DNA from: Gemmatimonadota bacterium
Lineage (GTDB): Bacteria; Gemmatimonadota; Gemmatimonadetes; Longimicrobiales; Gaopeijiaceae
Direction of reading: 5' to 3'
Assembly (NCBI GenBank): GCA_028873815.1
Contig: JAPPNN010000060.1
Coordinates: 1-34,591 of the forward strand
Length of the DNA stretch: 34,591 bases
Of this stretch, positions 24,675 to 32,292 are shown piece after piece (the first letter of the stretch is position 1; the number at the start of each line of letters is the position of its first letter). The translations under genes were made by a program, and so were the position numbers. The notes below the pieces were generated by a model that saw only the letters and a program-made list of their open reading frames with translations, did not search any database and was not told the origin of the DNA.

Positions 24675-24711
24675 GGGTCGGCGCTCCATCGCGGGCGCCG
24701 ACCCTTGCTTT
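24675..24711 (+). terminator. Intrinsic terminator after the 6S-like RNA
   Basis: A perfect 10-bp stem, GGGTCGGCGC (24675-24684) with GCGCCGACCC (24695-24704), closes a 10-nt loop. TTGCTTT follows. It would end the 6S-like transcript and separate it from the PTPS-type gene, whose own Shine-Dalgarno begins at 24731. Confidence 0.65.
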
Positions 24712-24741
24712 AGGGGCCTACCTCCAGCCAGGAGAGCACGC

Positions 24742-25158
24742 GTGCCTGACGTGCGAATCACGCGCCGACTCCACTTCAGTGCCGCGCATCGGCTGGCCCG
24801 ACCGGAGTGGGACGAGGAAAAGAACCGGCACGTCTTCGGCGATTGCGCGAATCCCAACTGGCACGGCCACAACTACGACCTCGAGGTCACGGTCGCCGGC
24901 CCGGTCGACGCCGAGACGGGGTACGTGATGGACCTCAAGGACCTCAAGGAGCTCGTCAACACCCGGATCCTCGACGACCTGGACCACCGCAACCTGAATG
25001 TGGATGTGCCGTGGCTGGAAGGGGTGATCCCGTCCACCGAGAACCTGGTGGTGTGCATCTGGGAGCGCCTCGCGCCCCTGATCCCGCCGCCCGCGAGGCT
25101 GGAGAAGCTGGTGTTGCGCGAGACCCCGCGTCACTGGGTGGAATACTCGGGTGAGTGA
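24742..25158 (+). CDS. 6-pyruvoyl-tetrahydropterin synthase / QueD family, mammalian PTPS-like
   Basis: A 138-residue zinc enzyme acting on dihydroneopterin triphosphate. Zinc ligands are His16 (FSAAH), His41 and His43 (HGH). The catalytic Cys is Cys35 in DCANPNWHGHNY, with five residues between Cys and HGH as in mammalian PTPS; bacterial QueD usually has three. DHRNLNVDVPWL and PSTENLVVCIWERL also match the PTPS pattern. The product could be 6-pyruvoyl-tetrahydropterin (biopterin route) or carboxytetrahydropterin (queuosine route). The GTG start has GGAGAG 5 nt upstream. The stop overlaps the next gene by 8 bp. Confidence 0.88.
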   Translation: MPDVRITRRLHFSAAHRLARPEWDEEKNRHVFGDCANPNWHGHNYDLEVTVAGPVDAETGYVMDLKDLKELVNTRILDDLDHRNLNVDVPWLEGVIPSTENLVVCIWERLAPLIPPPARLEKLVLRETPRHWVEYSGE

Positions 25159-25858
25159 TGGCGTCAGCCGCACCGCGCTGGTCACGGGGGCGACCGGCGG
25201 TATCGGTGAGGCCATCGTTCGGCGCCTGGTGGCGGACGGTTTCCGGGTGTTCGCCGCCGGTCGTCGGCGCGGGCGGCTGGAGCGGCTGGCGGAGGAAGTC
25301 GGTGGCGTGGCATTGGCCTTCGATGTGACTGAGGAGGCCGAGGTCGAGGGCGCACGGCGGGTGTTGAGCGAGGCGAACGCGCGGGTCGACGTGCTGGTAA
25401 ACGCAGCAGGTGTGTTCGACCTGTCTCCGGTGACGGAAACCAGCGAGGCCGTGCTCAATCGCAACCTGGATGCGAACCTCAGGGGCGCGTTCAGCGTGAC
25501 GAGGGCGTTCCTGCCGGCGATGCTGGCCGCAGGGTCCGGGCTGGTGATTCAGGTGGGGTCCGTGGCCGGGTGGCGGGCCTTTCCCGAGAACGGGGCCTAC
25601 TCGGCGTCCAAGTACGGACTGCGCGGGTTTCACGAGGTGCTGCTGGAAGAGATTCGCGGAACCGGTGTGCGCGCGTGCCTGCTGGAGCCGGGGGCGGTGG
25701 ACACACCGATCTGGGACCCACTCGCCCCGGATTGCTCTCCGTATCTACCCAGCCGCGGCGAGATGCTCCGGCCCGACGATGTGGCCCGCGCGGTCAGCTT
25801 CGTGGCCGGTCTGCCCGATCCCGTGGCGGTCCCCCTGCTGCGGATCGAACGGGCGTGA
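25151..25858 (+). CDS. Short-chain dehydrogenase/reductase
   Basis: A 235-residue classical SDR. The cofactor motif is TGATGGIGEAI (13-23), then NAAG; the catalytic residues are Ser in QVGSVAG and YSASK. It begins with GTG at 25151, overlapping the PTPS-type gene by 8 bp, so the two are translationally coupled. A sepiapterin- or pterin-reductase role is possible from this context. The sequence itself only shows a general SDR. Confidence 0.85.
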   Translation: MSDGVSRTALVTGATGGIGEAIVRRLVADGFRVFAAGRRRGRLERLAEEVGGVALAFDVTEEAEVEGARRVLSEANARVDVLVNAAGVFDLSPVTETSEAVLNRNLDANLRGAFSVTRAFLPAMLAAGSGLVIQVGSVAGWRAFPENGAYSASKYGLRGFHEVLLEEIRGTGVRACLLEPGAVDTPIWDPLAPDCSPYLPSRGEMLRPDDVARAVSFVAGLPDPVAVPLLRIERA

Positions 25859-26535
25859 ACGTCGGTCTCACCGACCACCTCGTCTGTCCTCGTTGCGGCC
25901 CTCCGTTCGGACTGATCCTGCTGGCGCGGGACGTGCGCGACCGCCGCGTGCGGAAGGGCGAGTTCGGGTGTCCGAATTGCCGGGACCGGTTCCCGGTGGA
26001 GGGTGGTTTTGGGGACCTGAGGCCGCCGCCGCGGGGGCCGGGCCCGGGTGCGGGCGACCCGGATTCCGGCTCGTCGGACGCTGCGCTGCGCCTGGCGGCC
26101 GCGCTGGGCGTCACGCGTGGCCCTGGGCTGATCGTGGTGCCGGATTCGTGCCGTGCGGAAGCCGGGCGGCTCGCGCGCATGGTGAGCGGGATCGAGGTGG
26201 TGGTGGTGGGGTGGGGGGGACGGGGGCTGCTGGCCGACGGTGTGAGCAGCTTCGTGACAGGGCCGCGGCTGCCGTTGCGTGATGGTGTGTTGCGTGGGGT
26301 GGTTGCCCAGGGGGGGGCTGGGGAGGGGTGGTGGGGGGAGTGCCTGCGTGTGCTGATGCCGGGAGGCAGGATCGTGATCACGGGGGCGAGCGCGGTCGCG
26401 CGTGCGTGGATGACCGGCAGCGGACTGGCCACCCTGCTTGACGAAGACGACACGCTGGTTGGCGCCCTCGCTCCGCCGGGGACGGGACCCCGGCCCATGA
26501 ACTGGATGGCTCCGGACCCGGGACCGCGCGTGTGA
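25855..26535 (+). CDS. Zinc-ribbon (Trm112-like) protein with a degenerate methyltransferase-like C-terminus
   Basis: A 226-residue protein. Residues about 1-50 form a zinc ribbon with CPRC and CPNC and the Trm112-style FPVEGGFGDLRP. A Gly/Pro-rich linker follows (about 52-72). The rest has alternating strands and helices such as VVAQGGAGEGWWGECLRVLMPGGRIVITGA, which recalls the late part of SAM methyltransferases (LRPGGR). No clear SAM-binding GxGxG is seen. The start is a GTG overlapping the SDR stop. The function is unknown; an RNA-modification partner is one guess. Confidence 0.65.
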   Translation: MNVGLTDHLVCPRCGPPFGLILLARDVRDRRVRKGEFGCPNCRDRFPVEGGFGDLRPPPRGPGPGAGDPDSGSSDAALRLAAALGVTRGPGLIVVPDSCRAEAGRLARMVSGIEVVVVGWGGRGLLADGVSSFVTGPRLPLRDGVLRGVVAQGGAGEGWWGECLRVLMPGGRIVITGASAVARAWMTGSGLATLLDEDDTLVGALAPPGTGPRPMNWMAPDPGPRV

Positions 26536-26587
26536 CCGACCGGGTCGGTCGGGACACCCGCAAGTGGATTCGTACGGTGTGGCTAGA

Positions 26588-27076
26588 CTAGGGGTCCGGG
26601 AGCGGTGGGTACGACTCGTGCACCTGCACTACCTTCCACTCGCCCACTATGCGCTGCACCACGATGCTCCAGACCTCGTGACCGCTGATCGGCTCTCCAT
26701 CCTCGCCGACGTTGGTCGAGTGAATGACCGACGTGGCCACCGCGGCGTCCCGGCTCAGCACGTGCACTGTGCTTTCTCCGAGCGTGAAGTGCACGTTCCG
26801 TCCGACGCCGGGGAAGTACTCCTTCATCGAGGCACGATGTGACTCCAGCGGGGTGACCTCCCCGCGGCTCGCCCAGGCGAAGTCGGGGCCGTCCAGGTGA
26901 TATCCGATGAAGCCGTCCACATCGTGACCGTCGATGGTCTCGACCATCTCGTTGGCGAACTGACGTATGGAGTCTGCAAGCGCCGCACGCTCGGCATCGG
27001 TGAGCTCTCCATCACCGATTCCGGCGCACCCCGCCAAGAGTACCGACAAGCCCAGGACCGAGTTCAGCGTTCTCAT
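26588..27076 (-). CDS. NTF2-like (SnoaL/DUF4440-type) lipoprotein
   Basis: A 162-residue lipoprotein with the signal ending at Cys17 (LLAGC). The remainder looks like a small cone-shaped NTF2-fold domain: a helix with IRQFANEMVETIDGHDVDGFIGYH, then strands ending IVVQRIVGEWKVVQVHESY. Such domains bind small ligands or assist enzymes. The start at 27076 has AAGGAG upstream. It follows the DUF885 gene by 5 bp on the same strand, so the two are one operon. Confidence 0.8.
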   Translation of the reverse strand: MRTLNSVLGLSVLLAGCAGIGDGELTDAERAALADSIRQFANEMVETIDGHDVDGFIGYHLDGPDFAWASRGEVTPLESHRASMKEYFPGVGRNVHFTLGESTVHVLSRDAAVATSVIHSTNVGEDGEPISGHEVWSIVVQRIVGEWKVVQVHESYPPLPDP

Positions 27077-27081
27077 GTTTG

Positions 27082-28794
27082 TCACTCCTTGTAGTTGAGC
27101 CGCTCCCGCTTCCAGAGATCCCGCACCTCGTCGTCCAGGCCCGTCATCTCCCAACGGATCAGCGAGATCGGGAGCCGCCCGGCTGCCATGAACGTGTCGT
27201 GGAACTCCGCGAGGTCGAAATCGTCGCCCAGCTGGCGCTTGCGATCGGCGAGGAGCTGCCGCATCTGCAGCATGCCGATCGCGTACCCCAGGCCGTAGCC
27301 GGGCGGCCGGCGCAGGTAGATCTCGGCGTCCACGCGCGCAACGTTCTCGTCCAGCCACGGGGTGCGCTCCATCCACCACGCTACGACTTCCTCGACGGTC
27401 ATCTCGTTGAGCTGGAGCCACACGTCCGCCGGCACCCTGGCGGCCCGGAAGATACCGAAGACCTGGATGAGCTCACGGACCCGCGGCGCGTCATCGAGCA
27501 AGCCGGCTTCCATGACGGCTTCTTCCAGATAGGTGGCCCAGCCTTCGTTGCGCGCCCCGCTGCTGATCCTGCCGCGGATGGGGTGCGTGTTGTGCCGTGC
27601 GACCAGGCCGTCGAAACGATGCCCGGGGATAACGGCGTGCAGGTGATCGGGCGTCGGGTCACGGAACTGCACCTGCTCCCAGAAGTTCGGGCCGCCGGGA
27701 CGGACGATCCACGGCACGTTCGTGTCGAGCTCCCCGACGTAGTCCGGGATCGTGATGATGTCCTCCTCCACCAGGAAGTCGCGGATCCGCGTGTCGACGC
27801 TGCCGATCCGCGCCTCATACTCCTCCTCCGACGCCGGCAGCTCGAGCGGCGGCAGATGCCGGTTCCGGTGCTGTTCCAGCGCATACACACTCCAGAGGCG
27901 ATCCAGCTCCCGCAGGCCCAGCGTGACGATCTGATCCGCGTCGTACGGCATGAGCTTCACGTGCTTCAGGTACCAGTCGAACATCTCTCGACCCACGCCG
28001 CCCTCGGCGGTCATGTCGCCTCGATTCGCGACGAGCCAGTCGTGGAAGCCGCGGACGGACTCCCAGGCCGCGGCGATGTCGGCGCGGAGATCGGGTTGCT
28101 GGGTGGCCGCCCGCTCGTGGAAGTCGTCGTACCAGCCAAGGACGCCGGCCGGCGGCGTTGCCCGATACGGGTAGCCGTGCCCCACGCCATCGGCGTTGGT
28201 GAGATTGAAGATCGCGAGGTCCGCGTAGTCGGCGGCCACTTCCGTCAGGTTGTTCCTGGCCTGCTCGACCAGGAGTGAGATGGCCTCGAGGCGGGTCCGC
28301 AGCGCGGCGGTCCCATCGTCGTCCAATGGCAAGTCCGCGAACGTGATCCGCAGCATCTGATCCACATAGAAGCCGGGGTCCCGGGACCAGGGGCGGGATA
28401 CGTTCAATGTGAAGTCGTGACGGTCGAATCGGGAACGAACTGCCAGATAGTCGACCTGTTGATCGAGTTCCCAGTCCACCACCGCCATTTCCTCGAGCCG
28501 CGCCTGGAAGTCCCGCATCGTGGCGCGACGACGCTCGACGGTCGCCTCGGCGTAGTCGGGATAGACGTCGGTCGCGCTGCCGGCGATGTCCCGGTTCGGA
28601 ACGTTGCCCGACGCCCTGGCCGGATCCGTCCACTCGAGGAATTCCTGGAACAGTGCAACGAGGTCATCGTAGGTGCCCGACCCGTCCGGCATACCCTCCT
28701 CACGTGCGTCTCCCGTCTGCCATTGGCACGCCGTCAAGACGAGGAGGAGTAGTAGGGCCGTCGAGGCGGATTTGATCGAGGTCGACGTCTTCAT
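27082..28794 (-). CDS. DUF885-family lipoprotein, altered metalloprotease motif
   Basis: A 570-residue lipoprotein (Cys23 in LTAC) of the DUF885 family, thought to be zinc carboxypeptidases with HExxPGH. Here that motif is HAVIPGH (386-392), so the catalytic Glu is Ala387; both His remain. The downstream Glu motif is intact in NEGWATYLEEAVMEAG (416-431). The body is helical throughout, as usual for the family. The ATG at 28794 is chosen for the lipoprotein signal and a GGGGGAT a short way upstream. It may be inactive as a peptidase, or have shifted to binding or another chemistry. Confidence 0.88.
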   Translation of the reverse strand: MKTSTSIKSASTALLLLLVLTACQWQTGDAREEGMPDGSGTYDDLVALFQEFLEWTDPARASGNVPNRDIAGSATDVYPDYAEATVERRRATMRDFQARLEEMAVVDWELDQQVDYLAVRSRFDRHDFTLNVSRPWSRDPGFYVDQMLRITFADLPLDDDGTAALRTRLEAISLLVEQARNNLTEVAADYADLAIFNLTNADGVGHGYPYRATPPAGVLGWYDDFHERAATQQPDLRADIAAAWESVRGFHDWLVANRGDMTAEGGVGREMFDWYLKHVKLMPYDADQIVTLGLRELDRLWSVYALEQHRNRHLPPLELPASEEEYEARIGSVDTRIRDFLVEEDIITIPDYVGELDTNVPWIVRPGGPNFWEQVQFRDPTPDHLHAVIPGHRFDGLVARHNTHPIRGRISSGARNEGWATYLEEAVMEAGLLDDAPRVRELIQVFGIFRAARVPADVWLQLNEMTVEEVVAWWMERTPWLDENVARVDAEIYLRRPPGYGLGYAIGMLQMRQLLADRKRQLGDDFDLAEFHDTFMAAGRLPISLIRWEMTGLDDEVRDLWKRERLNYKE

Positions 28795-28872
28795 ATGCCC
28801 TGATCCCCCGTGATGAGGTGCCCCTGGGTACGGTGCCAGTCGGCCATGCCGAGGAACGCTGAATCCCTCAGG

Positions 28873-28893
28873 TTGGTGGCAGAATGCCAACAA
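28873..28893. promoter_or_regulatory. Inverted repeat in the divergent DUF885 / ABC operon region
   Basis: Arms TTGGTGGCA (28873-28881) and TGCCAACAA (28885-28893) match with one mismatch around a 3-bp centre. This is a typical size for a dimeric repressor site. A second perfect palindrome, CACCTCAGGTG, lies at 28908-28918. Both sit between the two divergent operons. No regulator gene is adjacent. Confidence 0.45.
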
Positions 28894-28993
28894 ACAGCGC
28901 GCCGCGCCACCTCAGGTGTGCCGGTCGGCTGCGCCGTCGCCCCACAACCCCTATCTTGATCCGCCCGTTGATCGAGTCCGGGAGGGACGCAGG

Positions 28994-29854
28994 ATGAAGA
29001 CACCCTGTTGGGCGGCACGAGGCATTCCGGGAGTGTCTGTCCTGGGCCTTGTCGTGCTTGTGGGGGCGGGCGGATGTGCGTCGGAGGGCACCACGGAAGG
29101 GACCGGGGCTCGCACACTCGACGATATCCTCAAGGCCGGTACGATCAGGATCGGTTTGAATCCGAGGATTCCACCGCGCGCCCTGTACAACGACCAGAAC
29201 GAGATCGTCGGGTTCGAGGTTGACGTCGCGTCCGAGATCGGTCGCTTGCTCGGGGTCGATGTCGAACTCGTGGTCGTCGGCTCACCGGACCGCATTCCGT
29301 TCGTCGCGCTGGGGAAGGTGGATGCCGTTATGGGAGCGATGACGCGGGACTCCAAGCGGGCCAAGGTCATCGACTTCAGCGTTCCGATTCACACGTCGAG
29401 CTACGGTGTCCTGACCCGGAAGGACACGGGCATCACCACGTGGCAGCAACTCAACCACGAGAACATCACTCTCGTTCAGGTACGGGGCACCGTCACAGTC
29501 GAAATCGTCAGACGGCTGTTGCCGCAGGCCCAGCTCCTGCTGCTCGACAACTACACGGACCGAGACCGGGCGCTGGCCCAGGGTCGCGCGGACGCGTCGG
29601 TGGACGGGATCGACACCCTCGGGTTCCGGCTCACGCGTGCGTTTTCCGATGTCGACTGGTATTGGTTCGCCACGCCCGACTTCCGACCTCCCGACTACTC
29701 GGGGTTCGGGGTCGCCAAGGGTAACGACACGCTTCGGGACTGGCTGAACGTCGCTGTCTACGAGATGCACGAGTCCGGCTTCATCGCGACTCGCTGGGAG
29801 GAGTGGTTCGGAGCCCCGATGGCCACCCCCGTACCGTTCACTCCCTTCTTCTAG
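28994..29854 (+). CDS. Polar-amino-acid ABC transporter substrate-binding lipoprotein
   Basis: A 286-residue solute-binding protein of the family 3 (SBP_bac_3) fold, which captures amino acids or related compounds outside the inner membrane. The signal ends at a Cys in VGAGGC. Domain landmarks: ILKAGTIRIGLNPRIPP, GFEVDVASEIGRLLGVDVELV, MGAMTRDSKRAKVIDFSVPI and VQVRGTVTVEIV. The start is ATG at 28994 after GGGAGGG. It opens a five-gene operon. Confidence 0.92.
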   Translation: MKTPCWAARGIPGVSVLGLVVLVGAGGCASEGTTEGTGARTLDDILKAGTIRIGLNPRIPPRALYNDQNEIVGFEVDVASEIGRLLGVDVELVVVGSPDRIPFVALGKVDAVMGAMTRDSKRAKVIDFSVPIHTSSYGVLTRKDTGITTWQQLNHENITLVQVRGTVTVEIVRRLLPQAQLLLLDNYTDRDRALAQGRADASVDGIDTLGFRLTRAFSDVDWYWFATPDFRPPDYSGFGVAKGNDTLRDWLNVAVYEMHESGFIATRWEEWFGAPMATPVPFTPFF

Positions 29855-29922
29855 TGGGGGTAGCCGCACTCGCGCCACCGTGGCGCCGAGGGACCGACTA
29901 GTGGCGACCGGCAGGGACTGAC

Positions 29923-30600
29923 GTGGCCTATACGCTGCAATGGGGGCAGGTCGTCGGCTTCACGGGCTACCTGATCGGGGGAGCCTGGCTCGCGCTCCAG
30001 ATAGCGTTTCTCGCCTTCGTCGGGGGCGTCACCATCGCCACCGTCAATGCGACCGTTCTGTCCTATAGCCGGAATCGACCGTTGCGCGCTGCGGTGAGCA
30101 GCTACGTCGCCTTCTTCATGAACACACCGGTCCTGGTACAGATCTTCTTCCTGTTCTTTGCTCTGCCGGAAATGGGTGTGTTCCTGTCTTCCTACCAGGC
30201 CGTGCTGCTGGGGTTGACGCTCAACGTCAGCGGGTATCTGACGGAAACGTTGCGTGCCGGCTTCCAGTCCGTACGCAGGTCGGAGATCGAGGCGGCGGAA
30301 ACGCTCGGCATGAGCGTTGCACAAATGACGTGGTACGTCATTCTGCCCCACGTCATCCGAGTGCTCTATCCACCGTTGACCAACCAGTACATCCTGCTGA
30401 CGATGACGACGTCCATCGCGTCGATCTTCGGTCTGGAGGAGCTCACCGGCCGGACCTACAACGTCAGCGCCGAGACCTTCCGCTCATTCGAGGTCTTCTC
30501 ATTGTCGGCCGTCCTCTACGTGGTGTTGACCTTCGTCGCCAGCGCCGTGCTGTGGCTCATCGGACGCCATCTCTTCCGCGTGAAGGCGAGGTTCGTCTGA
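29923..30600 (+). CDS. Amino-acid ABC transporter permease (HisM/GlnP type), first
   Basis: A 225-residue inner-membrane permease. The EAA loop, which contacts the ATPase, is EAAETLGMSVAQMTWYVILPHVIRVLYPPL (about 124-153). Several hydrophobic segments surround it. The start is GTG at 29923, with no strong Shine-Dalgarno. Its stop overlaps the next ATG (TGATG), so the two permeases are coupled as a heterodimer. Confidence 0.92.
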   Translation: MAYTLQWGQVVGFTGYLIGGAWLALQIAFLAFVGGVTIATVNATVLSYSRNRPLRAAVSSYVAFFMNTPVLVQIFFLFFALPEMGVFLSSYQAVLLGLTLNVSGYLTETLRAGFQSVRRSEIEAAETLGMSVAQMTWYVILPHVIRVLYPPLTNQYILLTMTTSIASIFGLEELTGRTYNVSAETFRSFEVFSLSAVLYVVLTFVASAVLWLIGRHLFRVKARFV

Positions 30601-31328
30601 TGGGCGGGTCCCTCCTGGAGCAGCTACCCCTCTTCCTGTCGTATTCCAATGTGTCGTTTCTGGCCCAGGCCTTTGGCGTAACCCTGGCCCTGTCGATCGT
30701 CGGCGCCGTCGTCGGGTACACCGTCGGCGCGCTGCTCGCCTTCATTCGTAACCGCCATGTGGTCGACGTGTTGCCCGCGCGCTTCCTTTCCGTCGGGTTC
30801 AGCGAGACCTTCCGGCGGGTTCCGTTCCTGGTCAAGCTGATGGTGGTCTTTTTCGCTTTCGAGGTCGTCGGTATGAGGGTCTCCATGTTCACCGTCACTG
30901 CGACCACGGTTGCGCTGGCCGCGGCCGCCTTCTCGGCGGAGATCATGCGCGCGGGGCTCGAGGCATTGCCCGAGAGTCAGTGGGACGCGGCGGAATCCAT
31001 GAACATGGGGGGCGTCATGAGCCTCAGACTCTGGGCGTTGCCACAGTCGTGGAAGGTCATTCTGCCGCCCGCGCTGAGCTTTACGGTCGGCCTCATCAAG
31101 TCGACGTCGATCGCCTCGCAAATCTCCGTCTTCGAGTTGACCTACGCGGCGAAGGTCCTGAACGAGAGAGGGTTCTCGCCCGTCCTGAGCTTCGGGTCCC
31201 TGCTCGTCCTATACTTCATCATCTGCTACCCGCTCAACCTCTACGCACGAAGGCTCGAGAGGCAGCTGGAGCGACCTCGTGACTGGAAGCCGGGCGCCCC
31301 GTTGCTCGCCGAGTCCGGGGCTGCATGA
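30600..31328 (+). CDS. Amino-acid ABC transporter permease, second
   Basis: A 242-residue permease paired with the preceding one. The EAA-type loop reads LEALPESQWDAAESMNMGGVMSLRLWALPQSWKVILPPAL in the middle of the protein. Membrane segments are evident before and after it. The ATG at 30600 shares a base with the upstream TGA. An open frame further upstream lies inside the first permease gene and is not used. Confidence 0.9.
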   Translation: MGGSLLEQLPLFLSYSNVSFLAQAFGVTLALSIVGAVVGYTVGALLAFIRNRHVVDVLPARFLSVGFSETFRRVPFLVKLMVVFFAFEVVGMRVSMFTVTATTVALAAAAFSAEIMRAGLEALPESQWDAAESMNMGGVMSLRLWALPQSWKVILPPALSFTVGLIKSTSIASQISVFELTYAAKVLNERGFSPVLSFGSLLVLYFIICYPLNLYARRLERQLERPRDWKPGAPLLAESGAA

Positions 31329-31359
31329 CCGCGACTGACCACTCCAACCCACCCGAAAG

Positions 31360-32292
31360 ATGACGACATCGACGAGTCCCGGGATGCAGTATCTGCGAGG
31401 TGCGATCGACTGCCATACGCATGTCTGTCCGCACATCAACGGCCGATCGATCAACGTGTTCGAGGCGACACGACAGGCGGCCGACGCCGGCATGCGCGCC
31501 ATCGGCCTGATGGACAACTTCGGCAACAGCTCAGGGTTCGCCGCCTTGGCCATGGCCGAACTCGGCGGGCTGGGCGTCGAAGTGTTCGGCGGCGTCATCA
31601 TGCAGCCGATTGCTGGAGGCGTCACGGTCGAGGCCGCACGTACAGCGCTGGCCTACGGGTACGGACCGGGCACCGGCGCTCGGTTCGTCTCGCTGCCCAC
31701 CCATCACACGCGCAATGTTGCCGAGGGTGAGGGCCGAAGTCCTGCCTACATCGAGACGACCTTCTCGGTGCCCCAGTCGGGCAAGGTGCCGGACGTGGTG
31801 CTCAAGATCATGGATCTGGTCGCCGAGGCCGATGCGGTCTTCGACTGCGGTCATGTGGCCGGGCACGAAGCGGTCGCGTTGGTCGAGGAAGGCAGGCGAC
31901 GAGGTCTCGAGCGAATGCGCACCCAGGCGGCACGCTATACCGAAGACGAGATCAAAGCCGTCGTCGCAGCCGGTGCGTACGCCGAGTTCTCGTTCTTCAT
32001 CCTGACGCATGCGACGCAGGTGAGCCTGACCCATGTGGACAAGGAGAAACACCGCTCGAAGGGCATGACCATCGACGAGATGGCGCCCAGGATCCGAGCC
32101 GCGACCCCGGAACGTGCCATTGTCTCGAGCGATGCGGGTGTCTTCCTGCTGCCGCCGCCGGTCGAGGCGTTTCGGGAGTACATGTTGCTCCTGGAGAGCG
32201 CCGGTTTCAGCGAAGAGGAGATCCGCACGATGAACTCGACCAATCCGGGAGAGCTGTTCCGGATCCGTGCCGCCCCGGTCCAGTCGGCCTGA
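31360..32292 (+). CDS. DUF6282-type metal-dependent hydrolase
   Basis: A 310-residue cytosolic protein of the amidohydrolase-like TIM-barrel group resembling DUF6282. The metal motif is DCHTH (17-21, with the DxHxH pattern). Further candidate ligands are His115 and His116 (SLPTHHTRN), His165 and His169 (DCGHVAGHE), His217 and Asp258 (SSDAG). The stop overlaps the start of the ATPase gene, so it is an integral member of the transporter operon. It likely hydrolyses the imported compound, perhaps a cyclic or N-acylated amino acid. The substrate is inference only. Confidence 0.82.
   Translation: MTTSTSPGMQYLRGAIDCHTHVCPHINGRSINVFEATRQAADAGMRAIGLMDNFGNSSGFAALAMAELGGLGVEVFGGVIMQPIAGGVTVEAARTALAYGYGPGTGARFVSLPTHHTRNVAEGEGRSPAYIETTFSVPQSGKVPDVVLKIMDLVAEADAVFDCGHVAGHEAVALVEEGRRRGLERMRTQAARYTEDEIKAVVAAGAYAEFSFFILTHATQVSLTHVDKEKHRSKGMTIDEMAPRIRAATPERAIVSSDAGVFLLPPPVEAFREYMLLLESAGFSEEEIRTMNSTNPGELFRIRAAPVQSA

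Noticed and set aside
24540..24711. A riboswitch (for example preQ1 or tetrahydrofolate) controlling the PTPS-type gene.
   Set aside because: The RNA has its own promoter and terminator and a 6S-type bubble. I could match no riboswitch core.
24381..24713. A 110-residue open frame on the plus strand between fumC and the PTPS-type gene.
   Set aside because: It begins in the tandem repeat and runs through the 6S-like RNA and its terminator. The protein is Arg/Gly-rich with no domain, and the structured-RNA explanation fits better.
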